Assembly (NCBI GenBank): GCA_021161465.1
Contig: JAGHAM010000032.1
Span: 1-15,488, forward strand
DNA from: Candidatus Iainarchaeum sp.
GTDB lineage: Archaea > B1Sed10-29 > WALL01 > JAGHAM01
DNA length: 15,488 nt
Direction of reading: 5' to 3'
A model generated the notes under the pieces. It saw only the letters and a program-made list of their open reading frames with translations. It was not told the DNA's origin and searched no databases. The position numbers and the translations under genes are program-made. Shown here in pieces: positions 14,501 through 15,488 of this stretch. Positions within the stretch are counted from its first letter, which is position 1, and each line of letters begins with the position of its first letter.

Positions 14501-15488
14501 ACTATAGAAGAGATTTACGGTAGAAAAGTGCTCAATTTTGAACCTGAAGTGAAGATAGGACCGGAAGTAAGAAAAAGTGATTTATTAGAGGCATATGGCT
14601 CTCCAAAGATCATTGAAGAAAAGAGGAAATGGGCCCTCACAGACTTTATGTGGCTGAATGATTCCTCTAAGTTACGCAACAAGAACATTACATGGAGCAT
14701 ATGGTATGCCGATGTGTTTGGACATAACACCGAAACTGAGAAGATGAGTTTCCTAATTGGAGGAGGAAATAACGCTCCCAATGCTTGTTTCACCACGAAT
14801 TACACAGGTAACACCAAAAATCCAACAAAGATTGATGCAAGAATTGGTTCTACTGTAGAATTTGATGGTAGTTGCAGCTTAGATCCGGATCCTGGAGATC
14901 ACGTGGACACATATACTTGGAGATATTCTGGGACTCCAACATATAAAAAATTCCCGAACAACAAAACAGTTTTCACTTTCAATAATCAGGGTGAATTCCA
15001 AGTGTGTCTGAGTGTTAATGATACGAAAGGTTTATTCAACAGTCCACCAAACCCTTGTGTGATGGTTAACGTCTCGGCAAACACGCCACCAATAGCATAT
15101 GCGCATCCATCAAAAATCACCGGTGCTGTATACCAATGTCAGGTTGGTGGAAACGTATTGTTGGATGGTTCCGCTTCATCCGATCCTGATGGAACAATAG
15201 CATCGTGGGAATGGGATGTAGGTGGTTGGACGGGTAGCGGTGAAACTGTTTCATATCCTTGTTCAACTGGCGGTGATAACGTTGTAACTTTAACTGTGAC
15301 AGACAACGATGGCGCCACGGGCGATGATTACGCAATAGTTAGAGCGATCTCGCCACCCAAGCCAGCCAAACTAATTGTAAAGTCAGTTCAGCCGATATAC
15401 CCAATCAGGCCAGGTATAAGGTCAAATGCAACAGTCACGATTGAGAATACCGGCCAACAAAAAAGTGGACAGTATAATATAACTTACG
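11525..15488 (+). CDS. Giant secreted multidomain surface protein (3' end outside window)
   Basis: The frame is open for 1321 codons to the window end. A signal peptide is visible (MKKIGLIYMILTLLLTISAA). Residues about 60-470 hold five repeats centred on W-x-L/I-I/L-x-G (near 73, 124, 308, 378, 447), suggesting a beta-propeller-like array. A Cys-rich insert (149-292) splits it and contains two similar units, CVGNDAYC and CVGDDDYC, 88 residues apart. An Ig-like stretch (about 605-650, VNMSAYGMDT, TNESGD) leads into DUF2341 (654-750: WSRRKEIIVNN, DFDDLRFCD, MYYGNP) and a lectin-like jelly-roll region (750-1000). An LRNKNITWSIWY segment (about 1055-1080), two PKD domains (1084-1184, 1187-1276; GSCSLDPDPGD, SASSDPDG) and a CARDB-like start (1280 on) follow. 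A cell-surface adhesion or glycan-binding role is inferred. No anchor is visible yet. Confidence 0.9.
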   Translation, partial: MKKIGLIYMILTLLLTISAAYQNVYVEQWLRTDSISTISDSFPSECDDYRKCNPAPTIFKALSSSIGDPGTKHWMILGLQDGSWRGYWWSKSQNRWVRDDRIVMGLSNTGGWARPVVFKMGNTWYLITGRKDGGFSGYHWGGGSSGGVCVGNDAYCASYGGETTCNSKAGCKWVGGSGICTGTIIWPRTCGLACAACGGLCSPRTLRCFPHVGDCSSDLVKDCANCPGCSGGGSGSCVGDDDYCSTYNNNEVGCKSKSGCSWQSSAGGQWVPDTSIVSGLGTFCTGCSSGECYTSPAVGFDITGEGHWNLIAGNANARLKGWSYYSGSWHADSLVTQNLPTTIGAWDCRSARIGGTCYRYIVTARPALVFNATGNEEWHLLVGKTEWWWNAGSADVPWHFRSYVREGDYWIPDSSFKLGVEDPNKGQVLPVPNMPAFAYNVTGNGFWWLIVGVGKKSGFGMPSSYLPSFYWDDRDEPDQANWSPYPGFYVPYTSFTLKLDLDEDGDCFATVNMPKMGYYDMVNDPNVTKRVFDCRGDGTNDIECDISGLEDWHKRPGGNEVVVACKDTHDNANDEATSQKLIYYIDATPPEYKDQSQNVSGAPPSIPDSPRPYVNMSAYGMDTVVTSGWLWTNESGDPGINYSVPYWHEKFNSWSRRKEIIVNNSYQGNNPDPTDNYQVYFKVNYDSDMQGDFDDLRFCDVDGNELNYWIERKVNGSYAYVYVNIPHLYSFSVPKIYMYYGNPTAHSKSDPTLTLIYYKNFKSSNPSIGCGSWLEQGKWCWGSHPSGVSSYCEKNYFTWRSGYGIKFHWEECHREPGAAYTEYVPIFNDVSKKWYTMNPDIKIKLNLDYINNPSRTRGGGPTFMLTNITGIHMNDGSSSHPYDPDNASIIYFHIHAGKLLDGTTPSTSELVIHPGAQHGMSGTSGITCGIIGKGEHWIELLVKKNKLHLYLDEKECGSVDVTSMQFNKKTYWQYFVAQDKQSGSASSTYTTGTIEEIYGRKVLNFEPEVKIGPEVRKSDLLEAYGSPKIIEEKRKWALTDFMWLNDSSKLRNKNITWSIWYADVFGHNTETEKMSFLIGGGNNAPNACFTTNYTGNTKNPTKIDARIGSTVEFDGSCSLDPDPGDHVDTYTWRYSGTPTYKKFPNNKTVFTFNNQGEFQVCLSVNDTKGLFNSPPNPCVMVNVSANTPPIAYAHPSKITGAVYQCQVGGNVLLDGSASSDPDGTIASWEWDVGGWTGSGETVSYPCSTGGDNVVTLTVTDNDGATGDDYAIVRAISPPKPAKLIVKSVQPIYPIRPGIRSNATVTIENTGQQKSGQYNITY

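Noticed and set aside
1-15488. tRNA, rRNA, riboswitch, insertion sequence or integration site
   Set aside because: Looked for cloverleaf-type sequences, transposase motifs and flanking repeats and saw none; coding genes fill nearly the whole window.

Overview
The window looks archaeal, most likely from a DPANN-type lineage. The evidence is an archaeal/eukaryal-type prolyl-tRNA synthetase, an archaeal-type adenylate kinase (AdkA), a TtuA/Ncs6-type tRNA thiolase, a probable divergent histone-fold protein, and TATA boxes placed 26-28 nt upstream of start codons (leaderless transcripts). The secreted proteins combine TSP1-like, slime-mould-type Cys repeat, DUF2341, PKD and CARDB-like modules, a style I associate with DPANN genomes. 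The lineage is inferred from gene content; no rRNA or tRNA gene was seen.

Layout. 1-612: 3' part of an endonuclease IV-like TIM-barrel gene, convergent with a multi-pass membrane protein (657-1490, minus). 1545-3340: two overlapping PP-loop ATPases, probably both tRNA sulfur-transfer enzymes, divergent from the membrane protein around one shared TATA element. 3388-4533: GT4 glycosyltransferase. 4571-5760: a tight three-gene cluster (64-aa membrane protein, AdkA, unknown 152-aa protein). 5791-7438 (minus): histone-fold-like protein downstream of a membrane-anchored coiled-coil/transglutaminase-like protein. 7508-10085: ProRS, a 101-aa two-helix membrane protein and the NAD(P)H-hydrate dehydratase NnrD. 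10093-11412 (minus): anchored or secreted Cys-rich protein with five tandem repeats. 11525 to the window end: a very large secreted protein (at least 1321 residues) with no stop codon in the window.

How it fits together. The first 10 kb is mostly housekeeping: tRNA modification and charging, nucleotide metabolism, cofactor repair, DNA repair and lipid or glycan glycosylation. The last 5.4 kb is a divergent pair of cell-surface genes and is the most accessory-looking part. The points most worth a second look are the giant surface protein (a propeller-like array interrupted by a Cys-rich insert, and a DUF2341 region apparently nested inside an Ig-like domain), its divergent Cys-rich partner, the histone-like protein with a C-terminal coiled coil, and the thiolase pair in which the TtuA-like member lacks the family's N-terminal zinc finger. 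Genes cover nearly everything; no intergenic gap exceeds about 115 bases.
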